DNA of 64,000 nt from Flavobacteriaceae bacterium (GTDB taxonomy: Bacteria > Bacteroidota > Bacteroidia > Flavobacteriales > Flavobacteriaceae). The stretch covers positions 3,613-67,612 of the forward strand of contig JABSPM010000011.1 in the NCBI GenBank assembly GCA_013215095.1, given 5' to 3'. Shown piece by piece: positions 36,641 through 46,832 of the stretch. Below the pieces are notes generated by a model. It made no database searches and was not told the DNA's origin. It worked only from the letters and a program-made list of their open reading frames with translations. Each line of letters opens with the position of its first letter. Position 1 is the stretch's first letter. The position numbers were made by a program, and so were the translations under genes.

Positions 36641-37759
36641 ATGAAAGTAGTCATATTACATCCACCATTATACCCTATGAATCATAAGTTTTTCAATGAA
36701 CTTGGGAAGCATATTGATTTGGTAGTGTATAGTTTTGGTAATTATCCAGGATACCATGCTACTTGGAAAGTAAAAGACTATATTTCACCTAGTAACAACT
36801 ACAGCCTCAAAGTTTTAGAAGGTAATACAGATTTAAAGCGATTGGCAGTGTCTTATAAGTTGCAGTTAAATCCCTCATTTTTAAAATATCTACATAAGGA
36901 GTACCCTCAAATTGTAATTTCGGTTGCATTTTGGGTGCCAAGTTTATATGTGGCGGTATTTAAGCATTTTTATAAATGCAAACTATTAATATTAACTGAC
37001 GCCATAAGTGTTACTGAATCCCAGATTTCTACATTTAAGAAATTACTGCGTTTTTTTATATCTAGACGAGCTGATGCTTTTGTTTCTGGATCTGATTTAA
37101 CAACACAATATTTGCAAACTATAACTAAAGGTAAAGCAATATTTAAGTCAACGCAAACCATTGATAGCGTTTCTTGGTCGAAGGATTTGAAGACTCTAGA
37201 ATCAAAGTCGCATTTACGAAAAGCACTAGGCTTGCCCATGAGTAAAAAAATTGTGTTAACTGTAGGGCATCTTATTCCTTTAAAAAATAATGATAAGATT
37301 ATTGATAGCATTAAAGATTTGGATAATGTGCATTTAGTGATTGTTGGAGAAGGATACTTGCGAGAGACTTTAGAAGAGAAAATTAAGATAGAACAGTTAG
37401 AACAGCGTGTGACTTTGTTAAAAAGAAAAGAAGGTACTGCTTTGAAAGCATATTTTAAAGCCTCAGATATCTTTGTTTTTGCCTCTGCAAGAGATACTTT
37501 TGGTTATGTTGTATTAGAGGCTTTAGCCTCTGGTCTCCCAGTTGTATGTTCTAAGTTTTCTGGCGCAAGCAGTTTAATAGATGATGGTTATAATGGCTTT
37601 GTTATAAATCCAGAACAGTCTTTTACTAAAGAAATTTTAGCTGCAATAGAACAACTTGAAACTTTAGCTAATAACGCATTACAATCTTCTGAAAACTTTA
37701 CGATTGAAAGAAAAGTAGAAGGTTTTGTTGAAATTTTAAAGCAGGTGGTAAACGATTAG
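36641..37759 (+). CDS. GT4 glycosyltransferase
   Basis: 372 aa, GT-B fold. IVLTVGHLIPLKNNDKIIDS opens the C-terminal domain, VGEGYLRETLEEKIK follows, and DTFGYVVLEALASGLPVVCSKF is the E-x7-E donor site. It starts 7 bases after the preceding glycosyltransferase. Acceptor and donor unknown. Confidence 0.88.
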   Translation: MKVVILHPPLYPMNHKFFNELGKHIDLVVYSFGNYPGYHATWKVKDYISPSNNYSLKVLEGNTDLKRLAVSYKLQLNPSFLKYLHKEYPQIVISVAFWVPSLYVAVFKHFYKCKLLILTDAISVTESQISTFKKLLRFFISRRADAFVSGSDLTTQYLQTITKGKAIFKSTQTIDSVSWSKDLKTLESKSHLRKALGLPMSKKIVLTVGHLIPLKNNDKIIDSIKDLDNVHLVIVGEGYLRETLEEKIKIEQLEQRVTLLKRKEGTALKAYFKASDIFVFASARDTFGYVVLEALASGLPVVCSKFSGASSLIDDGYNGFVINPEQSFTKEILAAIEQLETLANNALQSSENFTIERKVEGFVEILKQVVND

Positions 37760-37874
37760 AGATTTTTTATGAAAATATTTAGAATTAGTAAGTGTGGTTT
37801 TTTGAAATTAAACAAGATGTGTTTTTTGTTTATAAAGGAGGAGATTAATAGTAAAATTAGATAAGCTTATTATT

Positions 37875-38003
37875 ATGATAATGTATTCTAAACATGTACA
37901 AATTTTAAAATCAATGTCTAAAAATTCAGAATCATCAATAAAGAAGTACACTTTAGAGAATAAAGTGAAGGAGTTTTATGAAATATTTAGTTTAAAAACA
38001 TAG
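37875..38003 (+). pseudogene. C-terminal remnant of a glycosyltransferase
   Basis: A 42-codon frame with MSKNSESSIKKYTLENKVKEF resembles the last helices of GT4 enzymes (as in SSENFTIERKVEGFVEIL of the gene before). It suggests deletion of a whole glycosyltransferase between 37760 and 38006. Confidence 0.4.
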
Positions 38004-38006
38004 GTT

Positions 38007-38531
38007 ATGAGATCATTTTGTTTATTCATCTATTATTTGATTGGTCAACATCTGCCAATGCAGCCTTTTCCTGGGTATAAATTCTTTTATAAAATGCGGT
38101 ATTTTCTTGTAAAACGAATTGTTAAAAAATGCGGTAAAGATGTTATTGTCAAGGATAAATGCTATTTTGGAAATGGGCAACGCCTAAGTATCGGTGATAG
38201 AACTCAGTTAGGGCAAAATGCGCAATTAGGAGGAGAAATTCATTTGGGAGATGATATTCTTATGGGACCAGACATTGTCATCATGGCAACAGCTCACGCT
38301 ATGGATAGATTAGATATACCAATTAATCAACAGGGAGCTGCAGAAGAGCGTCCAGTAAAAATTGGTAATGATGTTTGGATTGGTACTAGAGCAATAATAA
38401 TGCCTGGCGTGGAAATAGGAGACCATAGTATTGTAGCTTCTGGAGCAGTAGTTACAAAATCCTTTGAGCCTTATTCGGTAATTGGTGGGGTGCCAGCTAA
38501 ACTAATAAAAAAAAGAACTGATAAGAAGTGA
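38007..38531 (+). CDS. hexapeptide-repeat O-acetyltransferase
   Basis: 174 aa. Left-handed beta-helix repeats run through about 45-165 ([40 protein letters not shown]), with the conserved acceptor/active-site His in [10 protein letters not shown] and the NDVWIG motif of the maltose/serine acetyltransferase family. It probably acetylates a sugar of the repeat unit. Confidence 0.9.
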   Translation: MRSFCLFIYYLIGQHLPMQPFPGYKFFYKMRYFLVKRIVKKCGKDVIVKDKCYFGNGQRLSIGDRTQLGQNAQLGGEIHLGDDILMGPDIVIMATAHAMDRLDIPINQQGAAEERPVKIGNDVWIGTRAIIMPGVEIGDHSIVASGAVVTKSFEPYSVIGGVPAKLIKKRTDKK

Positions 38532-39787
38532 TACAAACATTCTTTACATATCTAAATAATGCCCAAATAGCATATCTTATGCCAAACGGTTATAAGACTA
38601 TTTTGGACGCGGATACGTCTTTGCAAGATATAGATGTATTGTTTAAACAAAAAGACTTTGAAAATGTCAATGCTATCCTGAAATCATTTTGCAAGCAATC
38701 TAATTATGAAATTGTGCAATGTTATGATCAAGATATTTATGCCAAGAATTTCTTTTTATACAATGAAGGTACACAACAGTTTTTAAACTTGGATATTTGC
38801 GGTAAATTGATAGGGAAACACATTACTTTTTTCAGTGAGAATGAACTATTTCCAACATCGGAAATTTATAAAGGTATTCCTGTTTTAAAGCCACATCAAG
38901 AATTTGTATATTATCTTGTGAAGCGCATTGATAAAACTGAAATTTCTAAACCCCAATTTGAACATTTAAAGACATTGTTTGATAAAAATGTACAAGAATG
39001 TTTAGCATATATAAAGCGTTATGTGAATTCTGATACAGATATTTTACAAAAAGCTTTTGAACAACACAATTATGAAATGCTAAAAGCTAATCTTGAAGGT
39101 TTAGCAAAGGCTGTTATTAGAAACCGGAAGCTAAGTGTAGCGGAAAAAGTTAAAAATCAATTCCGAATTTTTAAGAGAATTATACAGCCAACAGGATTTT
39201 CTATAGCATTTTTAGGGCCAGACGGTTCTGGTAAATCTACTGTTATTGAGGGAGTTGTAACGTCTGAATTACCGTTTAGAAGAGTGGATTATTTTCATCT
39301 TAAACCATTTCCAACAAAAAATGGAATGACATCGCAAACGGTTACAGACCCACACGCATTGCCGCCGTATTCGGTATTAAAATCATATTTAAAACTTTGT
39401 GTATTCATAATGCAATATAATTATGGTTGGCTAATTAATATCATCACATTAAAGATAAAATCATCTTTAATTATCTTCGATCGTTATTATGATGATATAA
39501 TTGTAGATCATAAACGTTATAGGTATGGTGGCAATGTGGGCATGGCAAAATTGGTAAGATGGTTTATTCCAAAACCTAACTTATATGTCATTCTTACTGC
39601 GGCTCCAGAAATAATTCATAGCCGTAAGCAGGAAGTGACTATAGATGAACTTAGGCGACAAGTGAAAGCATATAAAACATTAGTAGATGATAAACGTTAT
39701 ATTAACGTAGATGTAAGTCAACCACCAGAAACTATAGTTAAAAAAGTAATTAATGAGACAATGAGGAAACGTTATGCAGCCTATTGA
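38528..39787 (+). CDS. nucleotidyltransferase-like/thymidylate kinase-like fusion
   Basis: 419 aa starting at GTG (GTGA overlap with the acetyltransferase). The N-terminal 180 residues include [18 protein letters not shown], like a minimal nucleotidyltransferase DxD. The C-terminal 200 residues are a P-loop kinase with [11 protein letters not shown] (Walker A, near 229-239), [11 protein letters not shown] (lid/DR motif) and a thymidylate-kinase shape. Such fusions occur in polysaccharide loci; the substrate is unknown. It is followed by a kinase-like gene overlapping by 14 bases. Confidence 0.75.
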   Translation: MIQTFFTYLNNAQIAYLMPNGYKTILDADTSLQDIDVLFKQKDFENVNAILKSFCKQSNYEIVQCYDQDIYAKNFFLYNEGTQQFLNLDICGKLIGKHITFFSENELFPTSEIYKGIPVLKPHQEFVYYLVKRIDKTEISKPQFEHLKTLFDKNVQECLAYIKRYVNSDTDILQKAFEQHNYEMLKANLEGLAKAVIRNRKLSVAEKVKNQFRIFKRIIQPTGFSIAFLGPDGSGKSTVIEGVVTSELPFRRVDYFHLKPFPTKNGMTSQTVTDPHALPPYSVLKSYLKLCVFIMQYNYGWLINIITLKIKSSLIIFDRYYDDIIVDHKRYRYGGNVGMAKLVRWFIPKPNLYVILTAAPEIIHSRKQEVTIDELRRQVKAYKTLVDDKRYINVDVSQPPETIVKKVINETMRKRYAAY

Positions 39788-40766
39788 TTTTTTGTCACAT
39801 AGTGTCTATTTGTATTTGCCTTCAAAAGAAAAATGTAAGGTGATATTAGATGTAACCAACGGCGGTGTGGCTTCCAATGCATTTAAGCTATATAATCCGT
39901 TTTCTAAAAAAGCAAGAGTGTTAAAATGGGCGGCTAAAATGTGTTTTGTAAATTTAAATCCGCTATTTAAAAGCTTGGCAAAAAAGCATAAAGTAGATAG
40001 CGCATTTATCGCTTATTTAGAATCTGAGTTGAGAGAAGATTTTTCTGTTTCGGTCTATAAAGCTACAGCAAAAGATAAATTGGTGATACAATTACAAACC
40101 AAAGCTGGGATTTATGGCTATGTCAAGTTTCCTATAAATGCCATAGGCTTAAAACGAATTACTAATGAGATAAAAGCCATTGAAATGCTTTCAGAAAGAG
40201 GAATCGTAAAGCCAGCAAAAGCAATATTAAATTTTAAGAACACATCATTTATTATAATAGATGAATTAGAAGGAACTATTGAAGATGTAGCTTTTAAAGA
40301 TACGTTTACTGTGTTGCAAGGGTTTAAAAAAACAAATCAATATGAATTAAAAAATCACCCGAGGATTTTGCAGCTATTAGCGCAAGCCAAAAATTCAGAG
40401 GTTACACTTTTAGGAGGAATGCTCAAACAGCTTATAGCAACGTCTCAATGCCATTACTATGAGGTGTTTGAGCATGGTGACTTTACACCTTGGAATTTAA
40501 TAAAAACAAAACACGGCGTAGTGCCTTTTGATTTTGAATATTTTGTAGTCTCTGGTTTAGAATATTTAGATGCTATAAAATTTGTCTATCAAATAGGTAA
40601 ACTGCTCAAAAATCTTCAAGGTTTGGAACTTCAGTGTTTTGTAAGTGCTCAGATTCCATGTGAGGAACCAGAGCTGCTATTTAAGATATTTTTAATTAAA
40701 GAAATTCTTCGATTAGAAAACGATGATGAAAATTTTGATTTTGAACTCCAAATGCTTCAACTATAA
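39774..40766 (+). CDS. APH-like phosphotransferase of the polysaccharide locus
   Basis: 330 aa. YYEVFEHGDFTPWNLI and VPFDFEYF reproduce the catalytic HGDxxxxN and metal DxE/D motifs of the aminoglycoside phosphotransferase/choline kinase fold. It overlaps the preceding P-loop kinase and its last base is the first base of the next glycosyltransferase. The pair probably phosphorylates or activates an unusual sugar or substituent. Confidence 0.75.
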   Translation: MQPIDFLSHSVYLYLPSKEKCKVILDVTNGGVASNAFKLYNPFSKKARVLKWAAKMCFVNLNPLFKSLAKKHKVDSAFIAYLESELREDFSVSVYKATAKDKLVIQLQTKAGIYGYVKFPINAIGLKRITNEIKAIEMLSERGIVKPAKAILNFKNTSFIIIDELEGTIEDVAFKDTFTVLQGFKKTNQYELKNHPRILQLLAQAKNSEVTLLGGMLKQLIATSQCHYYEVFEHGDFTPWNLIKTKHGVVPFDFEYFVVSGLEYLDAIKFVYQIGKLLKNLQGLELQCFVSAQIPCEEPELLFKIFLIKEILRLENDDENFDFELQMLQL

Positions 40767-42019
40767 TGGTATTAAAAAAAATACTTATCTCCTGCTATGC
40801 TTGTAGTCCTTATAGAGGTTCAGAGCCAGGTATGGGGTGGAACTTTGTGTCTGGATTAAGTGAAGATTATCAAGTGCATGTTATTGTTGAAGAAGAAAAG
40901 TTTAAAGTAGACATTGAGAGGTATTTGAAAGAAACATCAATAGCGTATGAACATTTACATTTTTATTTTATAAAGAAAAAAAGAAATAGAAAGCTAAGGA
41001 AAATATGGCCACCATCTTATTATTGGTTCTATAAGCAATGGCAAAAAGAGGCATTTCAACTGGCAATAGCATTGCATAACACTCATCATTTTGATTTATG
41101 CCACCAACTTAATATGGTTGGATATAGAGAACCAGGGTATTTATGGAAATTAGATGTTCCATTTGTTTGGGGACCAATAGGAGGGTTGCAAAATACATCA
41201 TGGAAACTATTTGGGTTTTTAGATCTTTATGGGAAACTATTTTATGGTGGACGAAACCTATATAATAGTATTCAAGCGAATTTTTTGATAAGGCCAAAAC
41301 GTGCAGCAACTCGAAATAATGCTAAAATTATTGCGGCAACACCAGATATTAAAGCAGCTCTTAAAACATTATGGGATGTAGAAGCGTCTATTCTTACGGA
41401 GGTAGGTGCCTTAAAACACATACAGCAAAACATTAATCATAGAGCTGCATCTGAACCTATAAATGTTGTGTGGTCTGGACAACACACTTCAGGTAAGGCG
41501 CTGAATATCTTGTTACTTAGCTTGCTGAAATTGCAGAAAACGACCAATTGGAATCTTCATATACTTGGAGAAGGTAAAGAAACTAAATAATGGAAGCAAT
41601 TAGCACATCGACTTGGTATAAATAGCCGTTGTATCTGGTATGGGTGGTTGCCAAAAGACCAAGCAATAAAAGTAATGAAACAAGGTCATTTGTTTGTAAT
41701 GACGAGTTTGAAAGATTTAACTTCAACCGTAATTATAGAAGCTATTTCTTTAGCTTTGCCAGTTATAACGATTGATCATTGTGGTTTTTCACATGTAATT
41801 AATAAGACATGTGGTATAAAAATACCTATTGCAAAACCATCAAACATTACGACGGATATAGCCTTAGCAATTCAAAAATTATATGATAATGAAACCTTGA
41901 GGCAGCAATTGTCTATTGGAGCGCAACAGCGATCCAAGGATTTTCAATGGCGAGATAAAGTACATAAACTTAAGCAACATTATACCCAATTACTAGATGA
42001 AAATACTGCTTGTTCATAA
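40766..42019 (+). pseudogene. GT4 glycosyltransferase interrupted by an in-frame TAA
   Basis: A single frame runs from 40766 to 42019 (417 codons), broken only by TAA at 41588-41590 after LHILGEGKETK. Before the stop is the acceptor domain (ISCYACSPYRGSEPGMGWNF), after it WKQLAHRLGI and the donor site TSTVIIEAISLALPVITID. One base change (AAA or GAA to TAA) would restore it. As written, the protein loses its donor-binding half and is inactive unless read through. Confidence 0.8.
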
Positions 42020-43157
42020 TAAATACGGAAAATTTAGTGGTGAGGAAGCGGTAGTTGAATCTCAAATAGATATGCTTAAATCTAATGGACATGAAGTTAT
42101 TACATATTATAGGAGCAGTGAAGAGATCTTAGAAATGAAGCAGGGGAAATTCAAGGCTTTTTTTAGTGCTTTAAATAATCCAAAGTCCAAATCAGACATC
42201 AGAGCATTAATTGTAAAAGAGCATCCCAATGTAGTGCATGTTCATAATTTATATCCTTTGATTGCGCCATCGGTGTTAAAAATGATTAAAGGGTTTAATC
42301 TGCCTATTGTGATGACGGTTCATAATTATAGAATAGCTTGTCCAAACGGGTTGTTTTATTCAAATAATAAAGTCTGTGAAAAATGTTTAGGTTTTGGGAA
42401 AGAATTGAATTGTGTAGTTCGCAACTGTGAAGGTAGTATTTTTAAAAGTGCTGGCTATGCCTTACGAAATTATTGGGCACGTGTAAATGGATATTATCAT
42501 AATTATGTTGATACGTTTTTGTGTCTTACCGCCTTTCAGAAGGAAAAACTTATAGAAGCAGGTGTGGAAGAGGCGAAATGTAGCATATTACCTAATTTTT
42601 ATAATAAAGATATTCAGGATTTGGATTATGATTTAGGAAAGCGAGATTATGTGGCTTTTGCTGGAAGATTAAGTCCAGAAAAAGGCATACATATTCTTAT
42701 CAAAGCAGCTAAACAACTTCCACATATTAAGTTTCAGTTGGCAGGACGTTTAAGAGAGGGGTATGAGATTGGAGAAACAATTCCATCAAATGTAACCCTA
42801 AGAGGAATGCTTAATAAGAAGGAAATGCGACATTTCTATGCCAAAGCAAGATTGTATTTGCATACAAGCGTTTGCTATGAGGGGTTTCCTATGGTGTTTC
42901 CTGAAGCAATGGCACATAAGTTGCCGTTAATTGCACCTAAATTGGCAGGTTACCCAGAAGTGGTGCTCCAAGATTATAATGGAAAACTTTTTAAACCCGA
43001 AGACGCCAGTGATTTGGCGCAAGTTATTGGAAATCTTTGGGAGAATGAATCTGAATTGAAAGCACTGTCAAAGAACAGTTTTAAATATGTTAACTCTAAA
43101 TTTAACCTCAAATATTATTATTCTAAATTATTTGAAGCCTATAATAAATTGATTTGA
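41997..43157 (+). CDS. GT4 glycosyltransferase
   Basis: 386 aa. KILLVHNKYGKFSGEEAVVE at the N-terminus, AFAGRLSPEKGIHILIKAAK at the domain border and CYEGFPMVFPEAMAHKLPLIA as donor site are typical of GT4. Four cysteines in CPNGLFYSNNKVCEKCLGF suggest a small metal site seen in some members. It overlaps the previous gene by 23 bases. Confidence 0.9.
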   Translation: MKILLVHNKYGKFSGEEAVVESQIDMLKSNGHEVITYYRSSEEILEMKQGKFKAFFSALNNPKSKSDIRALIVKEHPNVVHVHNLYPLIAPSVLKMIKGFNLPIVMTVHNYRIACPNGLFYSNNKVCEKCLGFGKELNCVVRNCEGSIFKSAGYALRNYWARVNGYYHNYVDTFLCLTAFQKEKLIEAGVEEAKCSILPNFYNKDIQDLDYDLGKRDYVAFAGRLSPEKGIHILIKAAKQLPHIKFQLAGRLREGYEIGETIPSNVTLRGMLNKKEMRHFYAKARLYLHTSVCYEGFPMVFPEAMAHKLPLIAPKLAGYPEVVLQDYNGKLFKPEDASDLAQVIGNLWENESELKALSKNSFKYVNSKFNLKYYYSKLFEAYNKLI

Positions 43158-43170
43158 AAAATACGGTATT

Positions 43171-43890
43171 ATGAATTTAAAAGAAGTGATTAAAGAAAAC
43201 GTGTTTGAAAGTGATTTGTCTCGTATTGGATTGGGTAAACCACTGGTTATTAACACTATAAACCCGCATTCTTACTGTGTTGCAAAAGAAGATAAAAAAT
43301 TTGCAAACGCCTTGTTAAGTAGCGATTATTTAATGCCAGATGGTTCTGGTATTGTATTGGCAAAACTAATATTAGAAGGTAAGCGAATTCAAAAAATTGC
43401 AGGAGCGGATATTCATAAATTTTTATTGCAACAAGCAAATGTTAATGGTTGGAAAGTGTTTTATCTAGGTGCGTCTGAAAAGACACTAGGGCTTATAAAA
43501 AAAAGAGCGTTAGAGGAGTATCCAAATATTTTACTTTCGTATTATTCTCCGCCATATAAGCCAGAATTTTCAGATAGTGATACAGCAGAGATGATAAAAC
43601 AGGTTAATACATTTCAGCCAGATGTATTATTTGTTGGAATGACTGCGCCTAAGCAAGAAAAATGGGTTTACGAGAATAGAGAGCAGTTAAACGCTAGAGT
43701 CATTACATCGATAGGGGCAGTATTTGATTTTTTTGCAGGAACAGTAAAACGTTCTGGTAAAATATGGATCAATTTGGGATTGGAGTGGCTTCCAAGGTTA
43801 GTAAGGGAGCCAAAACGCCTTTGGAAACGTAATTTTGTGTCTACACCATTGTTTTTGTGGTATTTGATTAAGGCGAAGTTAAACCTATAA
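43171..43890 (+). CDS. WecG/TagA/CpsF-family glycosyltransferase (GT26)
   Basis: 239 aa, family length. NTINPHSYCVAKEDKKFANAL, LMPDGSGIVLA, FYLGASEKTLGLIKKRA, VLFVGMTAPKQEKWV and GAVFDFFAGTVKRSG are the successive GT26 blocks. It usually adds the second sugar to an undecaprenyl-linked primer, consistent with the WecA-like initiator encoded after the insertion sequence. Confidence 0.93.
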   Translation: MNLKEVIKENVFESDLSRIGLGKPLVINTINPHSYCVAKEDKKFANALLSSDYLMPDGSGIVLAKLILEGKRIQKIAGADIHKFLLQQANVNGWKVFYLGASEKTLGLIKKRALEEYPNILLSYYSPPYKPEFSDSDTAEMIKQVNTFQPDVLFVGMTAPKQEKWVYENREQLNARVITSIGAVFDFFAGTVKRSGKIWINLGLEWLPRLVREPKRLWKRNFVSTPLFLWYLIKAKLNL

Positions 43891-44013
43891 ATTTTGGTTA
43901 AGCTCACAAGATCTTAAGTCTTTTACATCATTACGTTTTCCGTGTTCATCTTTCTTAAGCGGCATATTTTTGTCTTGTATATTGTTGTTTTTTGGATTTT
44001 TATAGTACCCCAT
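43885..44013 (-). CDS. possible small basic protein
   Basis: 42 aa from an internal ATG (MGYYKNPKNNNIQDKNMPLK). Its composition is coding-like, but no family is recognised. It converges with the GT26 gene and overlaps its stop by 6 bases. Low confidence. Confidence 0.3.
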   Translation of the reverse strand: MGYYKNPKNNNIQDKNMPLKKDEHGKRNDVKDLRSCELNQNL

Positions 44014-44094
44014 GAACCTAAAGCGAAATTTGAAACAATAGTCCTCCCAAAATATAAAATCAATACCCATTAACAAAAAAACAATTTTTTACTA

Positions 44095-45430
44095 CTCTAA
44101 AAATATGGGCGGTGTTGTGCGATTTATATTCTATCTTTAATTCTACCATTAATTGTGTGGATATAGATCAAGTCCTCCATGAAAAAAGAGAATAGCACTT
44201 CTAAAGTTCTTAAAAGTTCTATAGCCTCTGCCTACAGTTTTTATTTCTTGTATTTTGCCATTTAGTCTTTCAGCCATTGCATTAGAGAAGCTATTTGTAA
44301 GAGCATTTATTACACCTTTTAGGTGTGCGTTAAACATTTTAGCAACTTTTACAAGTTCCTTAATTTTAGTGTTTAACACGCTTGCTCCCCATTTGACAAA
44401 CAAACTAAATGCTTCACTAATTGTTTGGCTACCAAAAATATCTTTAAAATTTTCTCTTACTCTCCAAGCTTTACTTACCTGATAATTTGCAGCTTGGATA
44501 TGCTCAAAAATAATCTGCTGTTTGTCAGTTAGATTTGCTTTGTTTTTAAGCAAAACAAACCTACTATTCTTTAACTCTTCGTGTTGCTTGACTTCACGCC
44601 TGCGTACTTTGTCAATAGCATTATTAAGGTATTTTATAAGATGAAAACGGTTGTGTACAATTGCTGCTTTTGGTAATACTTCTTATACTGAACTTAGATA
44701 TGCCTTCCACATATCTACAGATACTGTTTCTACAGAGTCCCTATGTTCTGGTTTTACAACCTGCTGCAACAAACTTTTAGCTGCCTTGATGTCTCTACCT
44801 TCTGAAATATCTATAATACAACCAGTTAATGGGCTGCTTAAAACAGTAACGTAGTTATGCCCTTTTCTAAAAGATTTTTCATCAAGGCTTAGATTGGTAA
44901 AAGCAACATCTTTTGGGCGTCGATTCATACCTCTGTCTACTGAACAATGAATAATTCTGTTCACTACATTGAATCCACAGCGTAATAATTTTGCAGTTTG
45001 AGTTTGGTTTTTAGTAGCTTTTAACAAATCAATGCACAAACCTTCAAACAAATAGGAGTGTCGCTCATAGTTATTCGCCCAAGGAACTTTTATGGTCTTT
45101 ACTTCCTTTGATGATTTTATACGAGGTATCTGGCAATTAATAAAGGTCCTAAACTGCATAGTATCTAAATGCCGCCATCTACGAGACTCCCTATGGTCAT
45201 ATATACTAAAAACTTCATAGATTCTAGACATTCTGCCTTAGAACCTATATAGCGTACAAAAATATCAATCTCATCCATTTTGAAGTCCACCTTAACATCT
45301 TCTACTTTCCAATCTTCACCAAAATTTAATAACAAATCAAAAGACTGTTCTGAAAACATATCTTTTTATTTGCTAATTTAATGATTCTACAATATTAGTA
45401 GTGTAAACCTGTCTTTTTTAGTGGGTTTTT
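44095..45430 (-). mobile_element. decayed ISL3-family insertion sequence
   Basis: Remains of one transposase gene with weakly matching ends: CTAAAAA-containing segments near 44097-44115 and, inverted, near 45405-45425. Boundaries are approximate. It splits the polysaccharide locus between the glycosyltransferases and the wecA-wza-wzc group. Confidence 0.6.
44149..45359 (-). pseudogene. ISL3-family transposase, frameshift plus in-frame TAA
   Basis: The N-terminus (45359-45165, MFSEQSFDLLLNFGEDWKVE) is in one frame; after a shift near 45200-45230 the main frame continues with FTNLSLDEKSFRKGHNYVTV (DDE domain) and VSVDMWKAYLSSV. A TAA at 44683-44685 then interrupts it before EVLPKAAIVHNRFHLIKYLN, and it ends with AMAERLNGKIQEIKTVGRGY (the final Glu region) at 44149. 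It is inactive without repair of both lesions. Confidence 0.85.
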
Positions 45431-45668
45431 GTGTTTTTATAAAAAGGGTAATCATATTTAATTAAAGTATAAATAAGCACTAATTAAGTAGGTTTTTTTT
45501 GTTTTTTAGTGGTGTAAATATATGTTTATTGTGTTGAATGTATTTAGTGAATTTATGTGGTTTTTTTCTAAAAAGTTAAAATTCATGTATATAAACATAT
45601 TTAATCACTAAATTTTTGTACCTTTGCATCTCCCAGCCATTTTATAACAATAACTAATATTTTTTCGA
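45360..45668 (+). promoter_or_regulatory. intergenic region with the promoter of the wecA-wza-wzc group
   Basis: AT-rich. TACCTTTG followed by C (45619-45626) is an exact -7 box, 42 bases before the ATG at 45669. No gene is seen. Confidence 0.55.
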
Positions 45669-46778
45669 ATGAGTATGATTAGCTCTAACCTCATGTTTAT
45701 GGAAAACAGTATTTCTTGGATAATTACTGCTATTCTGTTGTCCTACACAATTTCATATTTTATGATTCCTGTTATTATAAAAGTGTCTAATTTAAAGAAG
45801 TTAGCCGATGCACCAGGTAAACGGTGTGTTCATGTAGCAGAAGTTCCAAACCTTGGTGGCGTTGGAATTTTTCTGAGTATTGTTGTAGTGACAACGTTTT
45901 TGGGGAGTTACTTTTTAGATAAGAATTTACTTGTATTGTTGGGAGCATTAACTATATTGTTTTTTACTGGCTTAAAAGATGATTTGATAGAATTATCTCC
46001 AATAAGTAAGCTTTTAGGGCAACTAATTTCTATTTTATCAGTGATTTTGATCGCAGATTTTAGAATTGATAATCTTCATGGCTTAATGGGAATATGTCAG
46101 TTGTCTTATAGTGTGTCTGTCTTGTTAACCTTATTTGTATTTCTATTGGTTATTAATTCTTATAATTTGATAGATGGTGTAGATGGATTGGCAGGAGGTA
46201 TTGGTTTAATCTCAAGTCTAATTTTTGGATTGTTTTTTGTGAAAGCAAATATACCAATGATGGTATTTTTATCTTTTGCAATTGTGGGGTCTTTAGTAGC
46301 ATTTTTAAGTTTTAATCTGTCTAAGAAAATGAAAATATTTATGGGAGACACGGGGTCAATGATTATTGGGTTTCTACTAGCCTACCAATGTGTGAGTTTT
46401 GTTAATGTTAATATTGCAGAATCAATATTGTTTGGTGTTAATGGACCGCTTATAGCCTTATCTATTATAAGTTTTCCGTTATTAGATACAGTTAGGGTAA
46501 TTATCGTAAGATTAAAAAAGAAACAAAATGTATTTGCAGGGGACCAAAATCATCTGCATCATAGTTTATTAAGACTTGGTTTGAAACATTGGCAAATCTC
46601 TTTAATAGGTTCGTCTTTTGGTCTATTAATGCTGCTACTTATCTATAAATTTAATATGATAGAAACCAATACACTACTATTGATAATGTGTATGAAAAGC
46701 CTGTTTTTTGTGTTGTCTATAAATATGATTAAGAAGATCTTGGTAACCGCTAAAAAGTTAAAGCTAAGGATGCCATAA
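45669..46778 (+). CDS. WecA-like undecaprenyl-phosphate sugar-1-phosphate transferase
   Basis: 369 aa with about 11 transmembrane helices. MraY/WecA motifs are visible: KRCVHVAEVPNLGGVGIFLS, GLKDDL (DD metal pair), NSYNLIDGVDGLAGGIG, FMGDTGSM and the HHSLLRLG histidine loop. It starts repeat-unit synthesis by putting a GlcNAc-1-P-type sugar onto the lipid carrier. It has its own promoter after the IS remnant. Confidence 0.92.
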   Translation: MSMISSNLMFMENSISWIITAILLSYTISYFMIPVIIKVSNLKKLADAPGKRCVHVAEVPNLGGVGIFLSIVVVTTFLGSYFLDKNLLVLLGALTILFFTGLKDDLIELSPISKLLGQLISILSVILIADFRIDNLHGLMGICQLSYSVSVLLTLFVFLLVINSYNLIDGVDGLAGGIGLISSLIFGLFFVKANIPMMVFLSFAIVGSLVAFLSFNLSKKMKIFMGDTGSMIIGFLLAYQCVSFVNVNIAESILFGVNGPLIALSIISFPLLDTVRVIIVRLKKKQNVFAGDQNHLHHSLLRLGLKHWQISLIGSSFGLLMLLLIYKFNMIETNTLLLIMCMKSLFFVLSINMIKKILVTAKKLKLRMP

Positions 46779-46832
46779 AACCAAGATATTCATCATAATA
46801 GCATACGCATTTATTGTATAATTAATATTCTT

